Shown: positions 40,878-49,552 of the stretch, piece after piece
Numbering within the stretch: the stretch's first letter is position 1
Layout of the letters: each line of letters starts with the position of its first letter
Assembly: GCA_035548495.1 (NCBI GenBank)
Contig: DASZSV010000071.1
Span: 1 to 64,000 of the forward strand
Length of the DNA: 64,000 nucleotides
From: CAILZL01 sp035548495
Lineage (GTDB): Bacteria; Pseudomonadota; Gammaproteobacteria; Steroidobacterales; Steroidobacteraceae
Direction: 5' to 3'
Program-made: the position numbers and the translations under genes
The notes under the pieces: model-generated
What the model was told of the DNA's origin: nothing
Database searches by the model: none
What the model saw: the letters and a program-made list of their open reading frames with translations, nothing else

Positions 40878-42185
40878 ATGAAGCAGTTGATCGTTACCGC
40901 CCTGTTGACCTTTTTCAGCCTGCTGCCGGCGGTTTCCGGCGCAGACCAGCACGAACTGTCAACACGCGGCGTATTGCTGGATCGCATCGTTGCCATTGTG
41001 AATGATGGTGTGGTCCTGTCCAGCGATCTCGATACCGAAACTGGCCGTATCGTTGCGCGGCTCAAACAGCAGAAGACCGATATTCCCGACATGGATGTAT
41101 TGCGCAAGCAGGTACTGGAACGTCTGGTCAATGAGGAACTTGAAATGCAGCGTGCCGACAAGGCAGGGCTGAAAGTATCGGATGAAATGCTCAACGCACA
41201 GTTGAATGAAGTTGCCAAACAGAATGGCGTGAAGTTCAGCGATCTGCCTGCCCTGCTCGAAGCTCAGGGAGAAAACTATGCGGAATATCGCGAGTTCATG
41301 CGCAAGCAAATCACTCTGGACATTCTGCAACAACGCGCCGTCATCGCCAACATTGAGGTCACGCCACGCGAGCTCGATCAATTCCTCGCCAAGCAAAAAC
41401 GCATGCCGGACGCCAATGCACAATACAATCTCTCACACATCCTGATTGCAGTATCAAGCAGCGCCACGCCGGAAGAACAGGCTAAACGCGAAGCACGCGC
41501 TCAGGAGGTGTACAACAAAGCCAAGGCTGGACAGAGTTTCGCCGAACTTGCCGTCAGTTATTCAGACAGCAGCACCAATGTTGATGGCGGTTCGCTGGGC
41601 TGGCGCAACGGCGGACAACTGCCTTCCATCATTGCTGACCGCATACCCGCCATGAAAACCGGTGATGTTACCGAACCCATTCGCACACCCAGCGGTTTCA
41701 ACATTTTCAAGCTGAACGAAGTACGCGGCGGCGTTGAACAGCAAATGCAGCAACAAGTGCATGTTCGCCATATCCTGCTCAAGACCAATGAAATTGAAGA
41801 TGACAGCACGGTGAAATTGCGTCTCGAAAAAATTCGCGAACGCATTCTTGCCGGTGAAGACTTCGCCGCCATTGCCTCGGTGACATCGCAGGATACCGGC
41901 TCGGCAGTACAAGGCGGTGACCTCGGCTGGGCAGGTCCGGGAACCTTTGTTCCCGAATTTGAAAAAGCCATTGAAGGACTGAAGGTCAACGAAATCAGCG
42001 AACCATTCAAAACGCAGTATGGCTGGCACATCGTGCAATTGCTGGGACGCAGGACCGAAGACATCAGTGACGAAGTGTTGCGCAATCGCGCCTACCAGGC
42101 GATTCAGGAATCCAAGGCCGAAGAAGCCATCAACCTGTGGATTCGCGAGCTGCGCGACAATGCCTATATTGAATACCTGATGTAA
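40878..42185 (+). CDS. surA: Periplasmic chaperone/peptidyl-prolyl isomerase SurA
   Basis: Escorts unfolded outer-membrane proteins through the periplasm to the BAM complex. Length is 435 residues. Signal peptide (about 1-22, ending VSGA), N-terminal chaperone module (about 25-165, with LDRIVAIVNDGVVLSSDLD) and two parvulin domains (about 173-275 and 285-385). The domains start QYNLSHILIAV and VHVRHILLK and carry GGSLGWRNGGQLP and GGDLGWAGPGTFVPEFE. A short C-terminal helix completes the chaperone core. It lies 96 bases after lptD, its main client. Confidence 0.97.
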   Translation: MKQLIVTALLTFFSLLPAVSGADQHELSTRGVLLDRIVAIVNDGVVLSSDLDTETGRIVARLKQQKTDIPDMDVLRKQVLERLVNEELEMQRADKAGLKVSDEMLNAQLNEVAKQNGVKFSDLPALLEAQGENYAEYREFMRKQITLDILQQRAVIANIEVTPRELDQFLAKQKRMPDANAQYNLSHILIAVSSSATPEEQAKREARAQEVYNKAKAGQSFAELAVSYSDSSTNVDGGSLGWRNGGQLPSIIADRIPAMKTGDVTEPIRTPSGFNIFKLNEVRGGVEQQMQQQVHVRHILLKTNEIEDDSTVKLRLEKIRERILAGEDFAAIASVTSQDTGSAVQGGDLGWAGPGTFVPEFEKAIEGLKVNEISEPFKTQYGWHIVQLLGRRTEDISDEVLRNRAYQAIQESKAEEAINLWIRELRDNAYIEYLM

Positions 42186-42188
42186 CGC

Positions 42189-43178
42189 ATGCCAAGCAAT
42201 CTGCCGCGCATCATCCTGACCAGTGGTGAACCTGCGGGCATTGGACCCGATCTGATTTTGCAACTGGCACAACGCGAATGGCCGTGCCAGTTGATCATTG
42301 CCGCCGATGAACTGTTGTTGCGTAAACGGGCGGCGCAACTTGGCTTGTCACTGCGCTATCGTGATTATGATGCCGCCACAGAACAACCACATGTTGCCGG
42401 TGTTATCACCGTGCTGAACGTTGCAGTGGAAGCAACGGTGCAGCCCGGCACGCTGAACGCAGCGAACGCGCGATATGTTTTGAATCTGCTGGATCGTGCC
42501 TGCGATGGCTGCGTGTCCGGCGAGTTTGCCGCGATGGTCACGGCGCCGGTGCAGAAAAGCATCATCAACGACGCCGGCATTTCTTTCACTGGTCACACGG
42601 AATATCTCGCTGCACGCACCCATGCTTCATTGCCGGTGATGATGCTGGTGGCCAACACATTGCGTGTCGCACTGGTTACCACACATCTGCCGCTCAGCAA
42701 AGTAAGCGCTGCAATCACTGGCGAAGCGTTAACCGCAACGCTGACGATATTGAATGATGATCTGCGAAATCGCTTTGGCATCGCTGCTCCATGCATCCTG
42801 GTGCTGGGATTGAATCCACATGCCGGCGAGTCCGGCTATCTTGGCCGCGAAGAAATCGACGTCATCACACCCACGCTGGATGCATTGCGCAATCAAGGCA
42901 TGCGTTTGACCGGTCCGGCGCCTGCCGATACGGCTTTCACACCACACATGTTGCAAGATGCGGATGCAGTGCTCGCGATGTATCACGATCAGGGCTTGCC
43001 GGTGCTGAAATATGCAGGCTTTGGCAATGCCGTCAATGTCACACTGGGATTGCCCATCATCCGCACTTCGGTTGATCACGGCACTGCACTGGATCTGGCC
43101 GGAAGCGGAAAGGCAGATCCGGGAAGTCTCGCTGCTGCACTTGCACTCGCAATTGAGTTGTCCGGCAAGGCACATTGA
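42189..43178 (+). CDS. pdxA: 4-hydroxythreonine-4-phosphate dehydrogenase
   Basis: NAD-dependent enzyme of the deoxyxylulose-5-phosphate route to pyridoxal phosphate. Length is 329 residues. Motifs: LTSGEPAGIGPDL at the N-terminus, VTAPVQKSIINDAGISFTGHTEYLA (metal-binding His), LGLNPHAGESGYLGREE, and YHDQGLPVLKYAGFGNAVNVTLGLP followed by RTSVDHGTALDLAG (further metal and phosphate ligands). It starts 3 bases after surA and abuts rsmA. Confidence 0.97.
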   Translation: MPSNLPRIILTSGEPAGIGPDLILQLAQREWPCQLIIAADELLLRKRAAQLGLSLRYRDYDAATEQPHVAGVITVLNVAVEATVQPGTLNAANARYVLNLLDRACDGCVSGEFAAMVTAPVQKSIINDAGISFTGHTEYLAARTHASLPVMMLVANTLRVALVTTHLPLSKVSAAITGEALTATLTILNDDLRNRFGIAAPCILVLGLNPHAGESGYLGREEIDVITPTLDALRNQGMRLTGPAPADTAFTPHMLQDADAVLAMYHDQGLPVLKYAGFGNAVNVTLGLPIIRTSVDHGTALDLAGSGKADPGSLAAALALAIELSGKAH

Positions 43179-43951
43179 TGCATCAAGCCCGCAAACGTTT
43201 TGGCCAGCACTTTCTGACCGATGCACAGGTCATTCGTGACATCGTCAATGCCATTGATCCAACGTCCGGTCAACACGTGGTGGAGATCGGTCCCGGCCTG
43301 GGTGCGATCACCTTGCCAGTGCTGGAGCGCGTACAAGAAATGGATGCCGTCGAGATCGACCGCGATGTGATCGCCGCGCTCAAGGTCAGTTCACATTTTG
43401 CGGGTACGTTGCGCCTGCACGAAGCCGATGTACTGCAATTTGATTTTTCGACCTTGCGCAACGACGGCAAGCTGCGCGTCATTGGCAACCTGCCCTACAA
43501 CATTTCAACACCATTGCTGTTTCATTTGATTGACCAGATTGAACACATCCACGACATGCACTTCATGCTGCAAAAGGAAGTGGTGGATCGCATGGCTGCA
43601 TCGCCCGGCGGCAAGGAGTATGGAAGGCTGACCGTCATGCTCGCACCGTGGGTACGCATCGAACCCCTGTTTGACATTGCGCCTTCTGCCTTTCGTCCGC
43701 CGCCCAAGGTGATGTCCACCGTGGTGCGACTGATGCCTCACGAGAGGCCGCCATTCGCCATGCCCAACCGAAACCATTTCGCTCAGGTTGTGCAGACGGC
43801 GTTCTCGCAACGGCGCAAGACCCTGCGTAATGCATTGCAATCATTGCTGGATCAGGAACAGATCAGGTCCGTTGGCATTGACCCGGGACTGCGCGCCGAG
43901 GTACTGAAGCCGGAAGAGTTCGCGAAGCTGGCCGCACTGCTTGCAACGTGA
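43178..43951 (+). CDS. rsmA: 16S rRNA dimethyladenosine transferase RsmA (KsgA)
   Basis: Dimethylates two adjacent adenines near the 3' end of 16S rRNA during small-subunit maturation. Length is 257 residues. ARKRFGQHFLTD is the family N-terminus. SAM motif I VVEIGPGLGAIT is near residue 30, and the catalytic NLPYNIST near 105. FSQRRKTLRNALQ is in the C-terminal domain. ATG 43178 shares one base with the pdxA stop (TGATG); a TTG three bases earlier is a less likely start. Confidence 0.97.
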   Translation: MHQARKRFGQHFLTDAQVIRDIVNAIDPTSGQHVVEIGPGLGAITLPVLERVQEMDAVEIDRDVIAALKVSSHFAGTLRLHEADVLQFDFSTLRNDGKLRVIGNLPYNISTPLLFHLIDQIEHIHDMHFMLQKEVVDRMAASPGGKEYGRLTVMLAPWVRIEPLFDIAPSAFRPPPKVMSTVVRLMPHERPPFAMPNRNHFAQVVQTAFSQRRKTLRNALQSLLDQEQIRSVGIDPGLRAEVLKPEEFAKLAALLAT

Positions 43952-44099
43952 GCGGCAGAATCGGATTCGCAACAGAACGGCTTTGCATAATCATCATTCA
44001 CGCACAAATCGTTCTCAGCGCCGCACGCACAGGCATCGCATTTTGCTGCCACACTGGTATATTTGCGGAGTGTCCAACTGCCGGGCCGCGCACCAGCCA

Positions 44100-44480
44100 A
44101 TGAAACCAGATCAATACAAGATTCGGGTTGATGTCAGCACCAACTACATTGACGAACAATCACGTCCTGACGAAAGCCGCTACCTGTTTGCCTATACCAT
44201 CACCATTCACAACGAAGGCACATTGCCTGCCAAATTGTTGACCCGTCACTGGATCATTACCGATGCCAACGGCAAGGTGCAGGAAGTGCGCGGTGAAGGT
44301 GTGGTAGGCGAACAACCCTATCTGCAACCCGGTCAAGGTTTCCGTTATTCCAGCAGCGCAGTGATCGAAACACCGGTTGGCGCCATGCACGGCAGTTATC
44401 AGATGCTGGCCGATGATGGTTCGCACTTCAATGCCATGATCGCGCCTTTCCGTCTGGCCAAGCCCGGCATGCTGCATTGA
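44100..44480 (+). CDS. apaG: ApaG protein (DUF525)
   Basis: Small beta-sandwich protein of 126 residues, the usual length. Conserved elements: IRVDVSTNYIDEQS at the N-terminus, FAYTITIHNEGTLPAKLLTRHWIITDANG in the middle and VGEQPYLQPGQGFRYSSSAVI. Function is uncertain; the family binds pyrophosphate-containing nucleotides in some studies. ATG 44100 gives the family N-terminus; the longer frame from 43941 overlaps rsmA and is not conserved. It is 148 bases after rsmA and 6 before apaH. Confidence 0.94.
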   Translation: MKPDQYKIRVDVSTNYIDEQSRPDESRYLFAYTITIHNEGTLPAKLLTRHWIITDANGKVQEVRGEGVVGEQPYLQPGQGFRYSSSAVIETPVGAMHGSYQMLADDGSHFNAMIAPFRLAKPGMLH

Positions 44481-44486
44481 CCATCC

Positions 44487-45326
44487 ATGGCTGTTTACGC
44501 CATCGGCGACATTCAGGGTTGTTACGACGAATTCAAACTGTTGCTGGATCAAATCAAGTTTGACCCGGCATGTGACCGTTTGTGGCTGACCGGTGATCTG
44601 GTCAATCGCGGCCCTCGTTCACTCGACGTATTGCGGCTTGTCAAATCATTCGGTGAGGCGGCAATCACCGTGCTCGGCAATCACGACCTGCACCTGCTGG
44701 CGGTCAGCATGGGCACTGAAAGCAGACGAAAGAGCGGCGATACGTTTGATGATGTTCTGCAGGCACCTGATCGTGATGAACTACTGCAGTGGCTGCGCAC
44801 ACAACCCTTGCTGCATCATGATGCCGCCTTGAACTGGACACTGATTCACGCCGGTCTGCCGCCGCAGTGGACATTAAAACAGGCAATGCAATGCGCACGA
44901 GAAGTGGAATACGTGCTGCGCGATGCGCAGCAGGCACGCCAATTGTTCAGTCACATGTACGGCAACGATCCTGATGAATGGCATGACGATTTACAGGGCT
45001 GGCCGCGGCTGCGTTTCATCACCAACTGCCTGACACGTCTGCGCGTGTGCACGGCGGATGGCAAATTGAAACTGAAATTCAAGGAAGTGCCCGCAAAGCT
45101 GAAAGATGATGTCTATCCATGGTTCAAAGTCCCCGGCCGCCGCACCCGTCATGACCGCATCGTATTTGGTCACTGGTCCGCACTGGGATATTACGATGGC
45201 GATAACGTGCTGGCGCTGGATACCGGTTGCGTATGGGGCGGCACGCTTTGCGCTGTCACGCTGGATGAACAACGCGTGCGTACCGAAATAGAATCAATCA
45301 GCGGCGGAATACCGCTGGAAGAATAA
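44487..45326 (+). CDS. apaH: Bis(5'-nucleosyl)-tetraphosphatase (symmetrical)
   Basis: Metallophosphatase that hydrolyses diadenosine tetraphosphate to two ADP, and also removes Np4A caps from RNA. Length is 279 residues. The PPP-family motifs are present: GDIQGCYDEF (first metal Asp; family GDxHG with Q in place of H), LTGDLVNRGP, LGNHDLHLL and IHAGLPPQW. VFGHWSALG lies near the C-terminus. It closes the lptD-apaH group. Confidence 0.96.
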   Translation: MAVYAIGDIQGCYDEFKLLLDQIKFDPACDRLWLTGDLVNRGPRSLDVLRLVKSFGEAAITVLGNHDLHLLAVSMGTESRRKSGDTFDDVLQAPDRDELLQWLRTQPLLHHDAALNWTLIHAGLPPQWTLKQAMQCAREVEYVLRDAQQARQLFSHMYGNDPDEWHDDLQGWPRLRFITNCLTRLRVCTADGKLKLKFKEVPAKLKDDVYPWFKVPGRRTRHDRIVFGHWSALGYYDGDNVLALDTGCVWGGTLCAVTLDEQRVRTEIESISGGIPLEE

Positions 45327-45447
45327 CGACAAACACCGAATAGCATGACTGATTGCCGCAATCATCGACAGCAATCATTCGCCATCCCCTCCGTATGCTT
45401 GTATGCTAACGATCTTCTGCGTGAACCAGTGAACTCCCGGTGTTTCA

Positions 45448-45972
45448 ATGAACGCACTGCAAGCCTTCAACTTCCGGCAATGGATTGATGCGCATCGCGA
45501 TCAGCTCAAGCCGCCGGTCGGCAACAAGCTGGTGTTTCAGGATTCGGAATTCATCATCATGGTGGTCGGCGGCCCCAACTCACGCACTGATTATCACGTT
45601 GATCCCGGCGAAGAATTTTTTTACCAGCTGGAAGGTGACATCGTTCTGAAAACCATGCAGAACAACCAGCCGGTGGATGTCCCCATCCGCGAAGGAGATA
45701 TATTCCTGCTGCCTGCCAACATGCCGCACTCACCACGGCGTCCCGCCAACACCATCGGCCTGGTGATTGAACGCGTGCGCAAACCGCATGAGATTGAGGG
45801 CTTCATCTGGTACTGCGAACGTTGTCATCACAAGCTGTACGAGGAATACCTGCACGTCAGCAACATCGAAACACAATTGAAACCGGTGTTTGAGCGCTTT
45901 TATGGTGACATTGCGCATCGAACCTGCAAGCGCTGCGGCACCGTGATGGCCATACCTGCCAGACCAGCATGA
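45448..45972 (+). CDS. nbaC: 3-hydroxyanthranilate 3,4-dioxygenase
   Basis: Non-haem iron enzyme that opens the ring of 3-hydroxyanthranilate, giving the precursor that cyclises to quinolinate for NAD. The 174-residue bacterial form is complete: iron ligands His50, Glu56 and His94; substrate-binding Arg46, Arg98 and Glu109; and two CxxC pairs (Cys123/126 and Cys160/163) forming the rubredoxin-like second metal site. It is the first gene of a four-gene kynurenine group and overlaps the next gene by four bases. Also called haaO. Confidence 0.96.
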   Translation: MNALQAFNFRQWIDAHRDQLKPPVGNKLVFQDSEFIIMVVGGPNSRTDYHVDPGEEFFYQLEGDIVLKTMQNNQPVDVPIREGDIFLLPANMPHSPRRPANTIGLVIERVRKPHEIEGFIWYCERCHHKLYEEYLHVSNIETQLKPVFERFYGDIAHRTCKRCGTVMAIPARPA

Positions 45973-46760
45973 GCATTATCACGATTGAACACAATGGACA
46001 AATCTTTCGTGCCGACATGTCGCGCGCGATTGACCTTTCCATTGCAGTTGATTTCAGCGCACCGCGGGTTCATGCATTCGACGCTCCCGATCCTGCAGCG
46101 CAACCACTTGCCGCAGGCAACTTTGTGGGTGATGTGAGTCATGGCGGCAGTTGCAATTGCAGCACTTATTCATTGACACCACATTGCAACGGCACACATA
46201 CCGAATGTGCCGGCCATATTACCCGCGAGTTCATGAGTGTTAACAGCATCGCACCCACATCACTGTTGCGCGCGACGCTTATCTCAATCACGCCACACAG
46301 GACAGCCACGCAATTTTCACCGGATGATCGCATCATCACGCGCGATTCACTGCAACAGAAACTAGGCCGCCCGCCCTGCAACGCAGCGATCGTTCGTACC
46401 CTGCCCAACAACAAATTGAACGCAGACTACGATACATTCTGCCCGGCCTACTTCTCTGCCGATGCACTGGCATGGCTGGCAGAACAGGGAGTGGAGCATC
46501 TCCTGGTCGATCTGCCTTCAGTTGATCGCATGCGCGACAATGGACTGCTGCTGGCGCATCGTGCTTTCTGGGAAATGCCACGTGGCTCCACGTTATTGCC
46601 GGAAGCAAAACGTGCACGCGCAACGATTACCGAGTTGATTTATGTTCCGGATGATGTGCCGGATGGTGAATACCTGCTCAATCTGCAAGTTGCACCGCTG
46701 GAAGCAGATGCTGCGCCCAGCCGTCCGGTGTTGTATCCGCTGTTGCACAAACACGGCTGA
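45969..46760 (+). CDS. Cyclase-family protein, probable arylformamidase (divergent KynB)
   Basis: A 263-residue protein of the KynB-like putative cyclase family (PF04199 type). In this pathway the missing step is N-formylkynurenine hydrolysis, and its place between nbaC and kynU suggests that role. The expected metal site HxGTHxDxxxH appears altered: residues about 72-83 read HCNGTHTECAGH, with Glu for Asp and one extra residue. The protein is also longer than the usual ~210 residues, with an N-terminal cysteine-rich piece (SHGGSCNCSTYSLTPHC). The family is likely; the exact reaction is inferred. Its start overlaps the nbaC stop. Confidence 0.7.
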   Translation: MSIITIEHNGQIFRADMSRAIDLSIAVDFSAPRVHAFDAPDPAAQPLAAGNFVGDVSHGGSCNCSTYSLTPHCNGTHTECAGHITREFMSVNSIAPTSLLRATLISITPHRTATQFSPDDRIITRDSLQQKLGRPPCNAAIVRTLPNNKLNADYDTFCPAYFSADALAWLAEQGVEHLLVDLPSVDRMRDNGLLLAHRAFWEMPRGSTLLPEAKRARATITELIYVPDDVPDGEYLLNLQVAPLEADAAPSRPVLYPLLHKHG

Positions 46761-46796
46761 TGAAATGCTTCGACAACTCAGGTCAGCGGCGTTCTA

Positions 46797-46829
46797 TTCG
46801 CGTTCATGATGCGCTTGTCGAACCATGCT
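46797..46829. repeat. GGTTCGACAAGC extragenic repeat, copy 2
   Basis: On the complementary strand CATGGTTCGACAAGC followed by CATGAACG matches the unit at 19025-19055. TTGTCGAA here also pairs with TTCGACAA at 46769-46776, making a hairpin across the gap between the kynB-like gene and kynU. Confidence 0.6.
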
Positions 46830-46892
46830 GGAAATTCCTGCCATCGAAACGGGCTTCATGGCGATTGCGATGACATCCTGTAAACTACACGC

Positions 46893-48170
46893 ATGAAGCT
46901 GTCATTCACTGCAGAACCATCCGTTGCCGCGGCACTGGATGCCGATGATCCACTTGCATCGTTTCGTGAACAATTTCACCTGCCAGTTCGCCATGGAAAA
47001 GTGCAAACCTATTTGTGCGGACACTCACTGGGCCTGCAACCCAGACGCACGCAGCAACTGATTGAAGAGGAGCTGCATCATTGGCGCACCGGCGCAGTGG
47101 AAGGCCACTTCAATGCACCACGCCCGTGGCTTTCCTACCATGAATTGCTGACGCCGGGACTGGCGGCACTCACCGGATCGCTGTCAACGGAAGTGGTGGC
47201 AATGAACTCACTGACAGTGAACCTGCACTTGATGTTGACCAGCTTTTACCGGCCCACTTCGCGACGCTTCAAGATATTGATTGAAGACAGTGCATTTCCT
47301 TCTGATCGTTATGCAGCGGCATCACAAATCAAATTGCACGGACACGATCCCGCTTCTGCATTGATTACGATCCCTGCCCGCGATGGTGAAGACACCTTGC
47401 GCACTGGCGACATCATTGCAGTATTGCAACGCGAGGGGCACAGCATTGCCACGGTGCTGTTGCCGGGTGTGCAATATCTCACTGGCCAGTGTCTTGACAT
47501 TGAAACCATCACGCGCGTTGCGCATCAACATGGCTGTACTGTGGGATTTGATCTTGCACATGCCATCGGCAATGTGCCGTTGCAACTGCATCAGTGGAAT
47601 GTAGATTTTGCCGTGTGGTGCAGTTACAAGTATTTGAACAGCGGCCCGGGCGCCATTGGCGGCTGCTTTGTACACGAACGTCATGCACATGATTTCAGTT
47701 TGCCGCGTCTGGCCGGATGGTGGGGACATGACAAGCACACCCGCTTTGCCATGCCCGCAGAATTTTCAGCCATTCCTGGCGCAGAAGGATGGCAGCTTTC
47801 GAATCCGCCGATTCTTGCCTGCGCACCGTTGCTGGCATCGCTCGAACTGTTTGAACACGCCGGAGCAAGCGCGTTACGCAACAAGTCCCTGTTGCTGACC
47901 GCTTATTTGCGCTATCTGTTGCAGCATTGGCTCAAGGACAGGGTGGACATCATTACTCCACCAGAAGATGAAGCGCATGGCTGCCAACTGTCATTGCGCA
48001 TGCGCGTTGCTGTTGACCAGGCACGAGAGATTCATCGCGCGTTGCTTGAATCAGACTGTGTCGTTGACTGGCGCGAGCCTGACATTATTCGGGTCGCACC
48101 TGTTCCCCTGTATAACCGCTTCGCAGATGTATGGACTTTTGCGAACGCGTTGCGGGAAATCATGCAATGA
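46893..48170 (+). CDS. kynU: Kynureninase
   Basis: Pyridoxal-phosphate enzyme that splits (3-hydroxy)kynurenine into (3-hydroxy)anthranilate and alanine. Length is 425 residues. The cofactor Lys246 is in WCSYKYLNSGPGA. YLCGHSLGLQPRRT near the N-terminus and GFDLAHAIGNVPLQLH (Asp and His near the cofactor) are hallmarks. The released alanine could feed the alanine dehydrogenase encoded elsewhere in this window. It shares four bases with kmo and is 132 bases after the kynB-like gene. Confidence 0.97.
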   Translation: MKLSFTAEPSVAAALDADDPLASFREQFHLPVRHGKVQTYLCGHSLGLQPRRTQQLIEEELHHWRTGAVEGHFNAPRPWLSYHELLTPGLAALTGSLSTEVVAMNSLTVNLHLMLTSFYRPTSRRFKILIEDSAFPSDRYAAASQIKLHGHDPASALITIPARDGEDTLRTGDIIAVLQREGHSIATVLLPGVQYLTGQCLDIETITRVAHQHGCTVGFDLAHAIGNVPLQLHQWNVDFAVWCSYKYLNSGPGAIGGCFVHERHAHDFSLPRLAGWWGHDKHTRFAMPAEFSAIPGAEGWQLSNPPILACAPLLASLELFEHAGASALRNKSLLLTAYLRYLLQHWLKDRVDIITPPEDEAHGCQLSLRMRVAVDQAREIHRALLESDCVVDWREPDIIRVAPVPLYNRFADVWTFANALREIMQ

Positions 48171-49552
48171 CCTCGCAACCGCAGAATGAAATAACCATTC
48201 TGGGCGCAGGACTGGCGGGAAGCCTGATGACCATTCTGCTGGCGCGTCGCGGTGTGCCCGTACATTTGATTGAGCGCCGTCCCGATTTGCGCACATATCA
48301 ACAGCACGCTGGCCGCTCCATCAATCTGGCGCTGGCCGATCGCGGATTGCATGCATTAAAGGCAGCCGGTGTTCATGATGCTGTCAAATCATTGTTGATT
48401 CCCATGTCGGGCCGCATGTTGCACTACATCGACGGCAGCACACAGTTTGTACCCTATGGACAGCGTGAACACGAGGTGATTTATTCAGTATCACGCAACG
48501 GACTGACTCAATTGCTGCTGGATCATGCCGCTCGGTTTCCGCAGGTAAGCATGATCTTTGAAACCGAATGCACCAGCATTGATTTCAACCATCAGCACAT
48601 CGGTATCAGTCATCATGACATGCGGGACACACACACCTACCGGCACTTGATTGCTGCGGATGGCTATCATTCCGCGGTCCGCGCACAACTGGTGGCGCAG
48701 CACGCCGTATCTGTAAAGAATGAATTGCTGCCTCATGGTTACAAGGAACTGACCATTCCCGCAGGCACCGATGGCCGCCATCAATTGCATGCGCATGCAT
48801 TGCACATCTGGCCGCGCGGCGGCTTCATGTTGATTGCACTGCCCAATCTGGATGGCTCATTCACTGCAACCCTGTTTCTGCCCTTCGACAGCAATGACAC
48901 TGCACTGCCCTGCTTTGCACAATTACGGAACGCGGAAGACGTCAACGGACTGATGGGCAGGTACTTTCCAGATGCCAAGGCATTGATGCCCGGTGTTGCA
49001 GATGAATTTTTTTCGCACCCTGTCGGACGCATGCACACCATTCATGCTTCCCGATGGAGCGATGGACGTAACGCCGTGTTGATCGGCGATGCCGCACATG
49101 CCATCGTGCCGTTTCATGGACAGGGAATGAACTGCGCTTTTGAAGATTGCATCAAGCTGGATGCATTACTGCAATCACATCCTTTTGCAGAGGCGGTCGC
49201 GCAATTCACACAACATCGCAAACCCGATACGGACGCGATTGCCGGCATGGCACTGGAAAACTATGTGGAAATGCGCGACACCGTGCGTCACCCGAAGTTT
49301 CTGCTGCAAAAAGAATTGTCTTTCGAACTGGAACGGCGCTTTCCGGAGCAATTCATTCCGCGTTATTCAATGGTGATGTTTCATCACGACATTCCTTATG
49401 CGGCGGCTTATGAGCGCGGCAAAATTCAGGCGCAGATACTGGACGAGCTGACGGACCATGCAACAGCCTTGTCCGAAGTGAACATGCAGCTTGCCGCGAT
49501 CAGGATCAATGCTTTGCTGCCACCGCTTACAACAAGTACACCATCGCGATAA
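48167..49552 (+). CDS. kmo: Kynurenine 3-monooxygenase
   Basis: FAD-dependent hydroxylase that turns kynurenine into 3-hydroxykynurenine. Length is 461 residues. FAD motif ITILGAGLAGSLMTILLARRG is at the N-terminus (GxGxxG at 13-18), followed by GRSINLALADRG. The second FAD motif, VLIGDAAHAIVPFHGQGMNCAFEDC, is near residue 310. A hydrophobic C-terminal membrane anchor is not obvious. It overlaps kynU, and its end overlaps the convergent nhaB by 26 bases. Together with nbaC and kynU it directs tryptophan carbon to quinolinate; kynA is not in the window. Confidence 0.96.
   Translation: MTSQPQNEITILGAGLAGSLMTILLARRGVPVHLIERRPDLRTYQQHAGRSINLALADRGLHALKAAGVHDAVKSLLIPMSGRMLHYIDGSTQFVPYGQREHEVIYSVSRNGLTQLLLDHAARFPQVSMIFETECTSIDFNHQHIGISHHDMRDTHTYRHLIAADGYHSAVRAQLVAQHAVSVKNELLPHGYKELTIPAGTDGRHQLHAHALHIWPRGGFMLIALPNLDGSFTATLFLPFDSNDTALPCFAQLRNAEDVNGLMGRYFPDAKALMPGVADEFFSHPVGRMHTIHASRWSDGRNAVLIGDAAHAIVPFHGQGMNCAFEDCIKLDALLQSHPFAEAVAQFTQHRKPDTDAIAGMALENYVEMRDTVRHPKFLLQKELSFELERRFPEQFIPRYSMVMFHHDIPYAAAYERGKIQAQILDELTDHATALSEVNMQLAAIRINALLPPLTTSTPSR

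Noticed and set aside
43941..44099. Extended ApaG start
   Set aside because: The added 53 residues are low-complexity, overlap rsmA and are absent from the family.
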